DNA of 64,000 nt from Leptospiraceae bacterium. Lineage in GTDB: Bacteria > Spirochaetota > Leptospiria > Leptospirales > Leptospiraceae. Made by a program: the position numbers and the translations under genes. Position 1 is the stretch's first letter; each line of letters starts with the position of its first letter. Below are positions 7,989 through 17,729 of the stretch, piece by piece. The notes under the pieces were generated by a model, which worked only from the letters and a program-made list of their open reading frames with translations, did no database searches and was not told the origin of the DNA. The stretch lies in NCBI GenBank assembly GCA_016708435.1, contig JADJFV010000034.1, forward strand, positions 1 through 64,000. Reading direction: 5' to 3'.

Positions 7989-9139
7989 AGTAATAGTTCC
8001 GCGTTCTTAAAATATATCTTCTCCAATGTTGCCTTATCTAATCCAAGTCCGTAGATCTTCCAGAAGCCTTTGCGGGGTTTATGTTCCGGGTAGTAGTCGA
8101 AGTATTCGTCGGTGGTTTCTAAGAAGCGAGAGTATACTTCTAATTTGCCGCGATCGGGGGGACCGTCTACGCCGAATAGAATTCGGTTTGCGTATTTGGT
8201 AAGAAAAGCTTTTGCTTTATAGGGCTGTCTGCCTAATTCGTCAATGCGAGCAGCTATATCTACGTATACGTTCGGGTGGTCCTGGAGGAATTTTTCGGCA
8301 TTGGCTAGTTCGTTTGCCATTTCTCCAAAGTGGAGAGCTACGAAAGTCAGAGTTGGGTGACGCTTAAAAAGTGCATTTCTTTCTGCCAAAACTTGGTCTA
8401 ATTTCGGAAATTCTTTTGCGGAGAATGACCATTCTGGATGACGCAAAAGTTCCTCGTATCGCTCATTTCTCTCGTCTATGGGTGAGAAAAATGCTACTGG
8501 ATCAGCAGTGTGGATAGAGATAATTAGCCCAGCTTTTGCACATTCTTTGAAGATTGGGTCTAATTCGGGGTCATCTAACCGAAGCCTTTCTCCGTTTTTT
8601 TTCTTCAAATTTAGACCAAAATTCTTCCAGAGTTTGATTCCTTTGCTTCCGTTTGCAATGTCAATTTTTAAATCAGCGAGCATTTTCTCGGCAAAATTGT
8701 CTTCATTGAGTCTCTTCCAGTTGAACGTGCTAAAATGAATGATGCGCGGATCGGGGTATTCTTTTTTGAGATTTACAAAATCTTCTCCCGTTGTAAAACT
8801 TAAGTTTATAAATTTCTTAATGCCGAGTTCTGTTAAATCTTTGGAAACTTCTTCGGGATTTGTCCGAAACATTTTGCCTAGATGACCATGCGTTTCGACA
8901 ATTGGCATCGAGGGAAGTTTGGAATTGCGAGTATCGGGTGCCTCTAAAACCGATTTTGGGATAAAATCCTGCACTAAAACAAGGGAATTAAAACTTGGAA
9001 TTTCATTTGGAGTTTGGAAGCCAAATATCTTATAAGCTAAGAATTTTACTCGAATGACGTTTGACGGAAACAGGAAAATCGCAAGCAAAACGTTTCCAAA
9101 AAGGGAAAGGAATAATAGAATTTTAAGTTTATTTTTCAT
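7964..9139 (-). CDS. Membrane-anchored amidohydrolase-like protein
   Basis: The protein has 391 residues. One N-terminal hydrophobic segment (ILLFLSLFGNVLLAIFLFP) anchors or exports it. The rest resembles amidohydrolase-2 TIM barrels: MPIVETHGHLGKM carries the first-strand metal-binding HxH, later strands give GIKLWKNFG, ISIHTADP and FVALHFGEMAN with further histidines, and ILFGVDGPPD supplies the final Asp. The family hydrolyses or decarboxylates small ring or amide substrates; the substrate here is unknown. The C-terminus is encoded by a palindromic repeat. Confidence 0.75.
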   Translation of the reverse strand: MKNKLKILLFLSLFGNVLLAIFLFPSNVIRVKFLAYKIFGFQTPNEIPSFNSLVLVQDFIPKSVLEAPDTRNSKLPSMPIVETHGHLGKMFRTNPEEVSKDLTELGIKKFINLSFTTGEDFVNLKKEYPDPRIIHFSTFNWKRLNEDNFAEKMLADLKIDIANGSKGIKLWKNFGLNLKKKNGERLRLDDPELDPIFKECAKAGLIISIHTADPVAFFSPIDERNERYEELLRHPEWSFSAKEFPKLDQVLAERNALFKRHPTLTFVALHFGEMANELANAEKFLQDHPNVYVDIAARIDELGRQPYKAKAFLTKYANRILFGVDGPPDRGKLEVYSRFLETTDEYFDYYPEHKPRKGFWKIYGLGLDKATLEKIYFKNAELLLSPRTALP

Positions 9140-9268
9140 TGTTTTACTCTATGATTCTTAAAATATTGTCGTAAATACATTTTCTATGAAAAAGCCTTAC
9201 CCAAAAAAAAACCAAAGATCAAAAATCCTTCTAAATCGGACATTCTAGAGGAAATTCTTCCCGATGAT

Positions 9269-11557
9269 TTGCATTTGATTCCGATTAAGACTCGTCCTAT
9301 TTTTCCTGGAATTATCACTCCTCTCATTGTCCCGATGGGAAAATTTTCCAATGCAGTAGATGAGGTGTATAAAAGCAATGGGTTTATCGGTCTTACCCTC
9401 CTAATTAAAGAAGAGAGTGAAAAAAATCCGATCAATAATATATTCCAAATAGGAGTAGTCGCCAAGGTCTTAAAAAAAATGAATCTTCCCGATGGAGGCA
9501 CTCATATTCTAATTAATACGATTCATCGCTTTAAGATTTCCAAAATTTTAAAAGAAGAGCCCTATCTTGTGGCTAAAGTCAGTTATCCGATAGATAAATT
9601 AAAATCGGGAACCAAGCTAGATCTTAAGGCAATGATGCGTAACTTACTTGTTCTTACACGCGAGCTTGCGCAAAACAATCCTCTCTTTACAGAAGATATG
9701 AAGCTTTCCCTTGTGAATATGAGCGAGCCCGGTCGTATGGCTGATTTTGTTGGCTCTATTTTAAATTTAGACAAAGAGGAATTTCAATTTATATTAGAAG
9801 AAGAAGATATTTTACTCCGCCTTGAAAAAGTAATCATCTATCTCAAGAAGGAATTGGAGCTAATCGCTGTTCAGCGCAAGATTAACGACCAGATTAATAG
9901 CAAGATGGATAAGCAACAACGCCAATTCTTTTTGCGCGAGCAGCTAAAAGCAATTCAGGGCGAGCTGGGAATGGGCGATGATAAGTCTGACAAGAAGTAT
10001 GATGTGCTTCTTGAACGATTAAAAAAAGCAGAAGTCATAAGTGAAGTCTATACAGAAGTCAAAAGAGAAATTGAGCGTTTACAGGTTACGGACTATAATT
10101 CTCCCGAATACAACGTTACCCGCAATTACTTGGAAATTATTGACTCTCTTCCCTGGGAAGCACCTCCCAAGCGGAGTATAGACATTAAACTCGCAAAGAA
10201 AGTTTTAGACAGAGACCACTACCGATTAACCGATGTCAAAGATAGAATCTTAGAATTCTTAGCTGTAAAGAAATTAAATCCTGAAAATAAATCAGGAACG
10301 ATTCTCTGCTTAGTCGGACCACCCGGAGTAGGAAAGACTTCGATTGCAAAGTCAGTTGCTGAAGCACTCGGTAGAAAATTCTATCGCTTCTCTCTCGGTG
10401 GTGTTAGAGACGAAGCTGAAGTAAAAGGACATCGCAGAACTTACATAGGCTCTCTTCCTGGAAAAATATTGAGTGCCCTTCGTATTCTAAAAGAAAAAGA
10501 TCCTGTGATTTTACTCGATGAAATTGATAAGATAAAGACAGGTTATTCGGGAGATCCTGCTGCTGCCCTTTTAGAAGTTTTAGACCCCGAACAAAATTCT
10601 AGTTTTAGAGATCATTATTTGGATTTGCCATTTGATTTATCCAAAGTATTATTTATTGCAACTGCGAATACACTCGATACAATTCCAAGAGTTCTCGCGG
10701 ACAGAATGGATGTTATCCGCTTGTCAGGTTATATCACGGAGGAGAAAATCGAAATTTTCCGCAAGTATCTCTGGAAGAAAATCCTAAAACGAAATGGTCT
10801 TGGAAAACAAAAGATTACTCTTTCAAGTCCAGCCATTCAGGCTTTGATCAATTCTTATTCAAGAGAAGCAGGACTTCGCAATCTAGAAAGAATGTCAGAC
10901 AAAATTGCGCGTAAAATTGCCTACAAGATTGTAAATAAAAATAAAATCAACAAACAAATCGCGCCTGAGCATTTAGAAGAATACCTAGGTGTTCCGATTT
11001 ATGTAGATGAGAGAATGACCAAAGCGGATAAGCCCGGTATGGCGCTCGGTCTTGCGTGGACATCTGTGGGTGGAGCAACACTCCTTGTCGAAGCCATTTT
11101 CCTGAAAGGAAAAGAAGGTCTTACTCTAACGGGTAAGCTCGGTAAGACGATGAATGAGTCTACGAATATTGCTTATAGCTATGTACGTAACCTTGTAGAC
11201 CCGGAAGGAAAAATCTTTTTAGACAAGCGAATTCATATTCATGTTCCAGACGGGGCAACTCCAAAGGACGGTCCGAGTGCGGGCATTACAATGGCTACTG
11301 CCATTTATTCGCTCGCGAAAAACGTTGTGATTAAGCCTGGTTTTGCGATGACCGGCGAATTGACATTAACCGGTGAAGTATTAGCCATCGGCGGACTCAA
11401 AGAAAAAATCGTAGCAGCAAAGCGTGTTGGTGTGTCTAAGATTATTTTTCCGAAAGACAACGAAGCACACCTAAAGGAAATCCCGGACTATGTAAAAAAA
11501 GGCGTCACCTTTTACCCGGTGAGTCATTATAGCGAAGTGGAAAAGTTATTGTTTTAG
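9269..11557 (+). CDS. lon: ATP-dependent protease Lon
   Basis: Lon degrades damaged and regulatory cytoplasmic proteins. The 762 residues listed cover the N-terminal substrate domain (IKTRPIFPGIITPLIVPMGK), the AAA+ module with Walker A GPPGVGKTS and Walker B PVILLDEIDK, and the protease domain with catalytic Ser in KDGPSAGI and Lys in GGLKEKIVAAKR. The listed start is a TTG. A better start is the ATG at 9186 (MKKPYPKKKPK...): adding one A to the nine-A run at 9203-9211 joins it in frame and restores about 28 residues, so one base has probably been lost there. The gene ends at a strong palindrome. Confidence 0.96.
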   Translation: MHLIPIKTRPIFPGIITPLIVPMGKFSNAVDEVYKSNGFIGLTLLIKEESEKNPINNIFQIGVVAKVLKKMNLPDGGTHILINTIHRFKISKILKEEPYLVAKVSYPIDKLKSGTKLDLKAMMRNLLVLTRELAQNNPLFTEDMKLSLVNMSEPGRMADFVGSILNLDKEEFQFILEEEDILLRLEKVIIYLKKELELIAVQRKINDQINSKMDKQQRQFFLREQLKAIQGELGMGDDKSDKKYDVLLERLKKAEVISEVYTEVKREIERLQVTDYNSPEYNVTRNYLEIIDSLPWEAPPKRSIDIKLAKKVLDRDHYRLTDVKDRILEFLAVKKLNPENKSGTILCLVGPPGVGKTSIAKSVAEALGRKFYRFSLGGVRDEAEVKGHRRTYIGSLPGKILSALRILKEKDPVILLDEIDKIKTGYSGDPAAALLEVLDPEQNSSFRDHYLDLPFDLSKVLFIATANTLDTIPRVLADRMDVIRLSGYITEEKIEIFRKYLWKKILKRNGLGKQKITLSSPAIQALINSYSREAGLRNLERMSDKIARKIAYKIVNKNKINKQIAPEHLEEYLGVPIYVDERMTKADKPGMALGLAWTSVGGATLLVEAIFLKGKEGLTLTGKLGKTMNESTNIAYSYVRNLVDPEGKIFLDKRIHIHVPDGATPKDGPSAGITMATAIYSLAKNVVIKPGFAMTGELTLTGEVLAIGGLKEKIVAAKRVGVSKIIFPKDNEAHLKEIPDYVKKGVTFYPVSHYSEVEKLLF

Positions 11558-11560
11558 ACC

Positions 11561-11588
11561 GTAGAGACGCGATCAATCGCGTCTCTAC
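11561..11588. terminator. Palindrome after lon, likely terminator or dispersed repeat
   Basis: A perfect 13-bp stem (GTAGAGACGCGAT / ATCGCGTCTCTAC) with a 2-base loop begins four bases after the lon stop. It has no long T tail, so it may be a dispersed palindrome that also ends transcription. It shares the GTAGAGAC end with the palindrome at 3693. Confidence 0.6.
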
Positions 11589-11606
11589 AATTAAAGAGAG
11601 GAAAAT

Positions 11607-12728
11607 ATGGGAGTACCATTTATTGATATAAAGAGATTTGAGCCAGGATTCTTAGAAGCCTGGAATGCAAAAGTGGCTGAGATGAGTAAGAATGCTCAAT
11701 TCATCGGAGGAGCGGAAGTGGCTACTCTTGAGAAAAGACTTTCTGAATACACAGGAACTGCGTTTACTGTGAGCTGTGCAAATGGAACAGATGCGCTTCA
11801 ACTTGCTCTTCGCGCTGTGGGTGTTGGAATAGGGGATAATGTGCTTTTACCCGATTCTACTTTTTGGGCGACCTTTGAAGCAGTTGTAAACGTAGGAGCA
11901 AATCCTTATACTGTAGATTCGAATATGAGCGATTTACAAATGGATTTTGATGCGTTCGCGAAAGCAATCGATGAAGTAAGACCGAAAGCTGCTATGATAG
12001 TTCATCTCTACGGCTGGGGATCATCCCGATTAGCCGATTACCGCGCACTTTGTAAACAAAAGGGTGTTGTGTTAATTGAAGATGGAGCACAAAGTTTCGG
12101 TGTGAAATACAAAGGTGAGCCTGTTTATAAAGGTTGCCAAATTGCGACTACTTCGTTTTATCCTGCAAAAGTTTTAGGTGCAGCCGGTGACGGTGGGGCA
12201 GTATTTGTAAACGATCAAGCATTAGCGGATAAGGTGCGTATGCTTGCAAATCATGGAAGAACCACGCACTATGGTCACGGGGCAGTTGGTTGGAATTCCA
12301 GAATGGATTCTTTACAGGCAGCGTTTGTAAATTTGAGCTTGGATCATTTTGAAGCAAGACTTAAGTCCAGACAGGATTGGGCAGCAAGATACCATAAAGA
12401 TTTGAAGGCATTAGGGGTTAATGACATTACTCCACCTGCGGATTACGTGGAGAACGGTTACTGCAATGTAACTCTTTTTGAAAATTCCAAGCGAACAAAG
12501 CTTGAAGCAATTTTAAAAGAGAAGGGAATTGGATTTGGAAATATTTATCCGGGAGCAATGTCAGACCAACCTGGTGCTAAAGAATTTTTAAAGAAAAGAT
12601 TTGGAGCAAATAACGCACAGCAAGTAAGTAGCACTGTGTTAAATTTCCCACTCTTTCCTTATATGACTGAAGCAGAATACAAAGAAATCCTTTCTATCAT
12701 TGAGAACTTTCTAAGTGGAAAAAATTAA
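11607..12728 (+). CDS. DegT/DnrJ/EryC1 family PLP aminotransferase
   Basis: A 373-residue sugar-aminotransferase-type enzyme. It begins VPFIDIKRFEPGF and keeps the family signatures: FTVSCANGTDALQLALRA around the cofactor phosphate, LPDSTFWATFEAV, VLIEDGAQSFG with the Asp that contacts the pyridine ring, and TSFYPAKVLGAAGDGGAV with the Schiff-base Lys. Such enzymes transaminate keto-sugar nucleotides for surface polysaccharide. No other sugar genes are next to it, so the substrate is open. A GAGAGGAAAAT site precedes the ATG. It overlaps the next gene by 14 bases. Confidence 0.9.
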   Translation: MGVPFIDIKRFEPGFLEAWNAKVAEMSKNAQFIGGAEVATLEKRLSEYTGTAFTVSCANGTDALQLALRAVGVGIGDNVLLPDSTFWATFEAVVNVGANPYTVDSNMSDLQMDFDAFAKAIDEVRPKAAMIVHLYGWGSSRLADYRALCKQKGVVLIEDGAQSFGVKYKGEPVYKGCQIATTSFYPAKVLGAAGDGGAVFVNDQALADKVRMLANHGRTTHYGHGAVGWNSRMDSLQAAFVNLSLDHFEARLKSRQDWAARYHKDLKALGVNDITPPADYVENGYCNVTLFENSKRTKLEAILKEKGIGFGNIYPGAMSDQPGAKEFLKKRFGANNAQQVSSTVLNFPLFPYMTEAEYKEILSIIENFLSGKN

Positions 12729-13419
12729 AGGATTCGTAATCACGGTGATGGTAATCATCGCCGTGATTTTAATCTACTCTCTTTCTAAGAGTTGGCTCTA
12801 TTTTGAGAAGGGAGTAGAATTAAACGAAGAGCCACAGACAACGAGCGAGATTTTAGTAAAAGAATCTCCCAAGGATACGTTAAGCGAATACTCTCGTGTG
12901 ATTTGGACGCAATATCTCTATTATCCGACAGATTTAGTTCGGGAAGCCGGTGGATTTGGACCGGAAGAGGTAATGAATCATGCGAAGAATATTACATTTG
13001 TAAATCTAAATACGGGAAAAGTAAAAAAGCTTTTTGATAAAAAGGTTTATATTCTCGATTATTTTCCTGGTGAGTTCAAAAAGAAAATCAAGAAGAACGA
13101 TGAAATTATAAAAGAGACTTTAGATATTGGAAACCGTATGGTTATTTTTGCCATGCAAGTAGACACAAACAAAGACGGCTTCTTAAACAATAAAGACTTA
13201 GTCCAAATATTTTTATATCATCCGCAGGACGAAAAATTAGACGAAATATTACCGGAAGATTATTACTTTGAGCAGTTACTTCTAAATACGCGTAAGAATC
13301 TTTTAGTGTGCATTATTAAAAAACAGCCGGACATGAAATCAAAAGAAAAAGAATCAAAACCTGCCATCTATACTTATGATGTAGTAACAAAGAAAGGCAC
13401 AATCATTCACGGAGAGTAA
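12715..13419 (+). CDS. Membrane-anchored protein with EF-hand loop
   Basis: The 234-residue product starts at GTG within the end of the aminotransferase gene. A single transmembrane segment (GFVITVMVIIAVILIYSLSK) is followed by a strand-rich domain. Near residue 155 DTNKDGFLNNKD fits a 12-residue calcium-binding EF-hand loop (D1, N3, D5, G6, L8, D12). The C-terminus (AIYTYDVVTKKGTIIHG) resembles one blade of a beta-propeller. Function unknown; a calcium-responsive periplasmic role is possible. The next gene begins three bases after its stop, so the run from 11607 looks like one operon. Confidence 0.7.
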   Translation: MEKIKGFVITVMVIIAVILIYSLSKSWLYFEKGVELNEEPQTTSEILVKESPKDTLSEYSRVIWTQYLYYPTDLVREAGGFGPEEVMNHAKNITFVNLNTGKVKKLFDKKVYILDYFPGEFKKKIKKNDEIIKETLDIGNRMVIFAMQVDTNKDGFLNNKDLVQIFLYHPQDEKLDEILPEDYYFEQLLLNTRKNLLVCIIKKQPDMKSKEKESKPAIYTYDVVTKKGTIIHGE

Positions 13420-13422
13420 ACT

Positions 13423-14685
13423 ATGAAACATCCGAACACTGACTTAACTCTATTCGGTAAACAAATATTAAACGTTACCGGGAACGTAACAACGAGTATC
13501 CTCGATGGCGTAAAAGATATTCTAGATAAATCAATGACATGGACTGCAGAAAAATGCGAAACTTTGTCCGATGAAAAGTTTTTACAAATAGATGATCTTC
13601 CTGTGTATTTGCAAGTCGCCGGAACGAATTTAAAAAAATCTGCGGAAGTAACAACGCAAGGCCTGACTGTCGCCATTGATTCTACAGAAAGTGCGTTTGG
13701 TGTAGCGACTCATTCGTTGGATATTGCAGAGGATTATATGATTAAGACTCTGTATGAAAACAAAGTCATTAGTAGTATATTGGGAAGTTCTCACGATGAC
13801 CTAATTAGTTTTTCCAAGATTCGAATGCTATTCAGGCACGATCATGTAGATGTAAATGCAGAGACGATCATTGAATTGTATCGCGAGTCGGGGCTAAAGA
13901 AAGCTATCCTCTACGTGCCCGGACTTTTTTGTGATGAAACTCTTTGGATGAAATTAGATGACGAAGACACAGGACTCGGAGATTATTTTTTAAACCAAGG
14001 ATACTATCCAATTTATATTCGATACAACCAGGGGGCACATATCTCTGTAAATGGAAAAGATTTAGTTGCACTTTTAGAAAAACTATTTGCGTTAGAGCCC
14101 AATTTGCCGCTATCGATTATTACTTACAGTCAAGGGGGACTTGTGCTTCGTAGTGCCCTCTATTACGCAAAACAAGCATCAGCCGCTTTTCTTTCCAAGA
14201 TTCAGAAGGTATTCATTATTAGCTCCCCGAATGGTGGATCTTATATTGAAAAGATTGGTTTTTGGGCAGGCATGGCAATGCAGGCTTCTCCTTTTTTTAT
14301 CATGAAGATTGTTGGCTTTATCGGTAATTTGAGAAGTGATGCAATCAAGGATTTGTCTCACGGAATTATTAGAGAAGAAGATTGGAAATTAGGAAGTCAA
14401 ATCTTTCGTTATCGCACAGAGCATTATTTTGGAGAATTAGATGAGATCGATGCCTACCAGGCTTATAGTCTCGCAGGGGAAACTGATAATATTTTCCAAT
14501 CTTTCTTTGGCGATGGAATTATCGAGAAGTGGAGCATAGAGTCATTAACCGACAAAGTCTTCAGCAAAAAACCAAATCCCGAAACTCGCACACTCAAGCT
14601 CCTCGGCAAAAATCATTTTCAAATTTTGAATGCACCTGAGTTGATACCGTTTATAGAGAAGGGATTCAAGAATACCACGGATTAA
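13423..14685 (+). CDS. Lipase-like alpha/beta hydrolase
   Basis: The protein has 420 residues. An N-terminal helical region of about 140 residues precedes an alpha/beta-hydrolase domain. AILYVPGLFCDETLW gives the oxyanion strand, IITYSQGGLVLRSALYYAK the nucleophile elbow with Ser (T-Y-S-Q-G, the first Gly replaced by Thr), FIISSPNGGSY follows, GDGIIEKWS gives a likely catalytic Asp, and GKNHFQILN the catalytic His. This order matches triacylglycerol-lipase and PGAP1-like families. There is no signal peptide, so it is probably cytoplasmic or membrane-associated. Confidence 0.82.
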   Translation: MKHPNTDLTLFGKQILNVTGNVTTSILDGVKDILDKSMTWTAEKCETLSDEKFLQIDDLPVYLQVAGTNLKKSAEVTTQGLTVAIDSTESAFGVATHSLDIAEDYMIKTLYENKVISSILGSSHDDLISFSKIRMLFRHDHVDVNAETIIELYRESGLKKAILYVPGLFCDETLWMKLDDEDTGLGDYFLNQGYYPIYIRYNQGAHISVNGKDLVALLEKLFALEPNLPLSIITYSQGGLVLRSALYYAKQASAAFLSKIQKVFIISSPNGGSYIEKIGFWAGMAMQASPFFIMKIVGFIGNLRSDAIKDLSHGIIREEDWKLGSQIFRYRTEHYFGELDEIDAYQAYSLAGETDNIFQSFFGDGIIEKWSIESLTDKVFSKKPNPETRTLKLLGKNHFQILNAPELIPFIEKGFKNTTD

Positions 14686-14689
14686 CATG

Positions 14690-14727
14690 CGTAGGCGTTG
14701 GTCGCGAATACATGGAGCGAAGGGTGG
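14690..14727. repeat. Dispersed 40-bp repeat, copy B
   Basis: GTCGCGAATACATGGAGCGA within GCGTAGGCGTTGG...AGGGTGG matches 3291-3331. It lies five bases after the lipase-like gene stop. Confidence 0.6.
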
Positions 14728-14818
14728 AATAAACACCGATAGGGAACGATAAAACATGGAAATAGTTTAGATTAATGATCGTTATGCGTATATATCGAAT
14801 GTTTTAGCAAAGGGTAGT

Positions 14819-15055
14819 GTGAGTCTGAAATTACTTAAAATTATTCACTCAGAAGAAGTGATAAAAAGTAGGCGAGGTAGTTATGAGTTTTGGAATAAAA
14901 GGTCAGAACAAGAAATCATTGAATCTTTCGAACTATTTCCGCTTTTCGTGAAAGATGACGGAAGAATTATGAATGGAAATACTCGAATGTATATATTGCA
15001 AGAAAGAGGAATTGATATAAATTCTTTAAATGTATTTAGAAATACAGTGAATTAA
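14819..15055 (+). CDS. Small ParB/sulfiredoxin-fold-like protein
   Basis: The 78-residue product uses a GTG start with GGGTAGT upstream. The segment ELFPLFVKDDGRIMNGNTRM followed by YILQERGID resembles the ParB/sulfiredoxin-fold motif (a Gly-rich GxxxNGNxR strand-turn-helix, then a Gly before the next strand). It is far shorter than a full ParB, so only this minimal core is present. It is 13 bases upstream of the phosphatase gene and probably cotranscribed, suggesting the two act together. Assignment rests on one motif. Confidence 0.6.
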   Translation: MSLKLLKIIHSEEVIKSRRGSYEFWNKRSEQEIIESFELFPLFVKDDGRIMNGNTRMYILQERGIDINSLNVFRNTVN

Positions 15056-15068
15056 TTTTCGAATAATT

Positions 15069-15578
15069 ATGATTAGCCTATTAAATATATTTTCTATTCC
15101 GATTAATTCGAAAGGTAAGATTGCCATTGTGTCGCGTCCAAAGGGAAATGAATTTTTAGAAGAGTCTATTGAATATTTAAAGCAAATGGAAATTGGAATC
15201 GTTGTCTCTGCTTTAACAAAAGAAGAAGAGGAAGAATTAGGCTTAACGCTTGAAGGAGAATTTTGTAATAAATATGGAATTGAATTTTTGAAATTCCCTA
15301 TGCAGGATAGAGGTATTCCTTTATCAATATCCGAAATTGAAAAATTTTGCCGGAAATTAGCTTTGAAAGTGCAGTATGGTTTTTCGATAGGAGTTCATTG
15401 TCGGGCAGGCATTGGCAGATCCTCCATATTAGCTTCGAGTATTATGGTTCACTTAGGCTTTAATGCAAAGGATGCTTTAAATCTCATTTCTCAGAGTAGA
15501 AGAATAAAAGTTCCTGATACCGAAATACAAGAAGCATGGATTAATGAATATTATGCGCATGTGAGTCATAAACCTTGA
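15069..15578 (+). CDS. Dual-specificity protein phosphatase
   Basis: A 169-residue protein with the Cys-based phosphatase signature HCRAGIGRSS (P-loop HCxxGxxRS) near residue 117. An upstream loop (FPMQDRGIPLSISEIEKFCR) carries the general-acid Asp. The C-terminus (ALNLISQSRRIKVPDTEIQE) is typical of cyclin-dependent-kinase-inhibitor-3-like and bacterial dual-specificity enzymes. It removes phosphate from Tyr or Ser/Thr, or from other phosphoesters; its substrate is unknown. Its TGA overlaps the TTG start of recG. Confidence 0.88.
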   Translation: MISLLNIFSIPINSKGKIAIVSRPKGNEFLEESIEYLKQMEIGIVVSALTKEEEEELGLTLEGEFCNKYGIEFLKFPMQDRGIPLSISEIEKFCRKLALKVQYGFSIGVHCRAGIGRSSILASSIMVHLGFNAKDALNLISQSRRIKVPDTEIQEAWINEYYAHVSHKP

Positions 15579-17650
15579 ATCTAAAAGACTCCATTGAAAT
15601 ACTAAAAGGTGTAGGACCTAAAAAAATTGCGGTTCTGAAAAGTATCGGCATACACACATTATTCGATCTTTTGTATTATTTTCCGCGCCGTTATTTAGAT
15701 AGAAATTTTTCTTCTACGATACTTCTTAAGCACGGAGAGATTGTGACTGTTCTTGCCACAGTGATGGATTCTTATCTCGCTCATGGAAAAAAAAGTAGAT
15801 TGATTGTGGGAGTGAAGACTTCGAATAGCGAAAGAATTTCCCTTGTCTTTTTTAGTGGAGTCAATTATTTTAATCATGTATTTAAGCCCGGAATGCATCT
15901 TGTTGTCAGCGGCAAATTAGAATACTTCCGTGGACTCCAAATCTCGCACCCTGATTACGAAATCATTTCCGGAGATGAAGACGAAGAAGCTGACTTGACT
16001 CATGTGGGACGGATAATACCCCTTTACCCCACAACGGAAGCTTTGAAGAAGGACGGGCTTGACTCTCGAGGGTTTAGAAGACTAGTTAAACAAGTATTAG
16101 ATAAAATTGATGGAAAGAAATTTTCTATTGAAGAAGTTTTACCAGCCAAAGCAGTTAAGAAACGTAAGCTCATGAAGCGCCAAGATGCTTTCCAAGAAAT
16201 TCATTTTCCTACTACAGATGAAACTCTGACAGAAGCCAAACGACGATTTGCCTACGAAGAATTTTTTTACTTTAATCTTCTCATGGAATACAAAAGAACA
16301 GAAAGACAAAAGATCAAACGCAAACTCTGGCCTCTTAGAAAATCAGAAGGGGCAGGAAAAATTCTAGAGCGACTTCCCTTTGAACTTACACAAGACCAAA
16401 AATCAAGTCTTGAAAAAATGAAAGAATTAAACGGTAAAGACATTCCAATGGCTGTTCTTTTACAGGGAGATGTTGGTTCGGGAAAAACGGTTACTGCTTT
16501 GTTAACTGCAATGCACTATATGGATAATAATATTCAAGTTTGTATGCTTGCTCCGACAGAGGTTTTAGCAAGACAGCATTTTCAAACCATTCAGGGCTTA
16601 TTACAATTTACCCCATTTGCTCGAATTGATTTATTCATTGGAAAAGAAAAAGAAAAAACTAGAAGAGAAAAGCTTGCCCGCTTAAAAGAAGGGGAAACTC
16701 TTCTAGTCATTGGAACTCATAGTCTTTTTCAAGAAGATGTAGTCTTTAGCGATCTGGGTCTTGTAATCATAGACGAGCAGCATAAGTTTGGAGTGGAGCA
16801 AAGAGAGAGTATCCGTGCCAAAGGAAAAAATCCAGATATACTTGCCATGACCGCAACACCAATTCCGCGCACACTCTGTCTTACCCTCTACGGTGATTTG
16901 CAATTAATCACAATTAAGACAAAACCTCTGGGCAGAAAACCAATTGTTACCAAGTGGATAACAGAGGATAAACGCCCGGCAGTCTACAACTCAATTAAAA
17001 AGTATTTAGCACAGGGTAGACAGTGTTTTATTATTTATCCACTCATCGAAGAATCAGAAAAAGTTGATTTAGAATCGTGCATCGAATCTTACGAAAGACT
17101 TCGGATGTTTGAATTTAAAGATTACAAAATCGGACTCCTACATGGAAGGATGACGAGTGTAGAAAAAGATTCTGTCATGCACGCCTTTAAGGCTAACGAG
17201 ATTCAGCTCCTGGTAACGACTACTGTTGTGGAAGTGGGCATTGACGTTCCGAATGCAACGGTTCTTGTAATTGAGCATTCGGACAGGTTTGGAATTTCCC
17301 AGCTTCATCAGCTTAGAGGTCGTGTGGGTAGAGGAGAGCATGAGAGTTTTTGTATTTTACTCACACCTGACAAAGTGAGTGAAGACGCTGTTACCCGCAT
17401 TGAAGCCATGGTTCGAACCAATGATGGATTTGAACTTGCTGAGGTGGATTTAAAACTCAGAGGACCTGGTGAACTATTGGGGCTAAGACAGAGTGGCCTC
17501 CCGGATTTTAAAGTAGGAGATTTAGAAAAAGACGAAGAAACAATACTTGAATCTAAAGAGGATGCATTAGAATTTGGAAGTATTGGAGACATGGAAAAAT
17601 TGGAGTTGAGAACTAGATTCACAGAAGGTCGAATTCTTTTTCCTAACTAA
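15575..17650 (+). CDS. recG: ATP-dependent DNA helicase RecG
   Basis: RecG reverses stalled replication forks and branch-migrates Holliday junctions. The 691-residue protein has the N-terminal wedge/OB domain (ILKGVGPKKIAVLKSIGIHT, DLLYYFPRRYLDR), then the helicase motor: Walker A LLQGDVGSGKT, LAPTEVLARQHF, motif II VIIDEQHKFGVEQR, motif III MTATPIPRTL, and motif VI QLHQLRGRVGRGEH. Length and motif order are normal. Translation starts at a TTG overlapping the phosphatase stop (TTGA), so the genes are coupled. Confidence 0.97.
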   Translation: MNLKDSIEILKGVGPKKIAVLKSIGIHTLFDLLYYFPRRYLDRNFSSTILLKHGEIVTVLATVMDSYLAHGKKSRLIVGVKTSNSERISLVFFSGVNYFNHVFKPGMHLVVSGKLEYFRGLQISHPDYEIISGDEDEEADLTHVGRIIPLYPTTEALKKDGLDSRGFRRLVKQVLDKIDGKKFSIEEVLPAKAVKKRKLMKRQDAFQEIHFPTTDETLTEAKRRFAYEEFFYFNLLMEYKRTERQKIKRKLWPLRKSEGAGKILERLPFELTQDQKSSLEKMKELNGKDIPMAVLLQGDVGSGKTVTALLTAMHYMDNNIQVCMLAPTEVLARQHFQTIQGLLQFTPFARIDLFIGKEKEKTRREKLARLKEGETLLVIGTHSLFQEDVVFSDLGLVIIDEQHKFGVEQRESIRAKGKNPDILAMTATPIPRTLCLTLYGDLQLITIKTKPLGRKPIVTKWITEDKRPAVYNSIKKYLAQGRQCFIIYPLIEESEKVDLESCIESYERLRMFEFKDYKIGLLHGRMTSVEKDSVMHAFKANEIQLLVTTTVVEVGIDVPNATVLVIEHSDRFGISQLHQLRGRVGRGEHESFCILLTPDKVSEDAVTRIEAMVRTNDGFELAEVDLKLRGPGELLGLRQSGLPDFKVGDLEKDEETILESKEDALEFGSIGDMEKLELRTRFTEGRILFPN

Positions 17651-17729
17651 TGTATGGATTGAGGATAATAATAATTTGTCTCTCGTAAACTATTCGCATG
17701 AACAAGAGTCTAATTATCGCAGGTAAAAC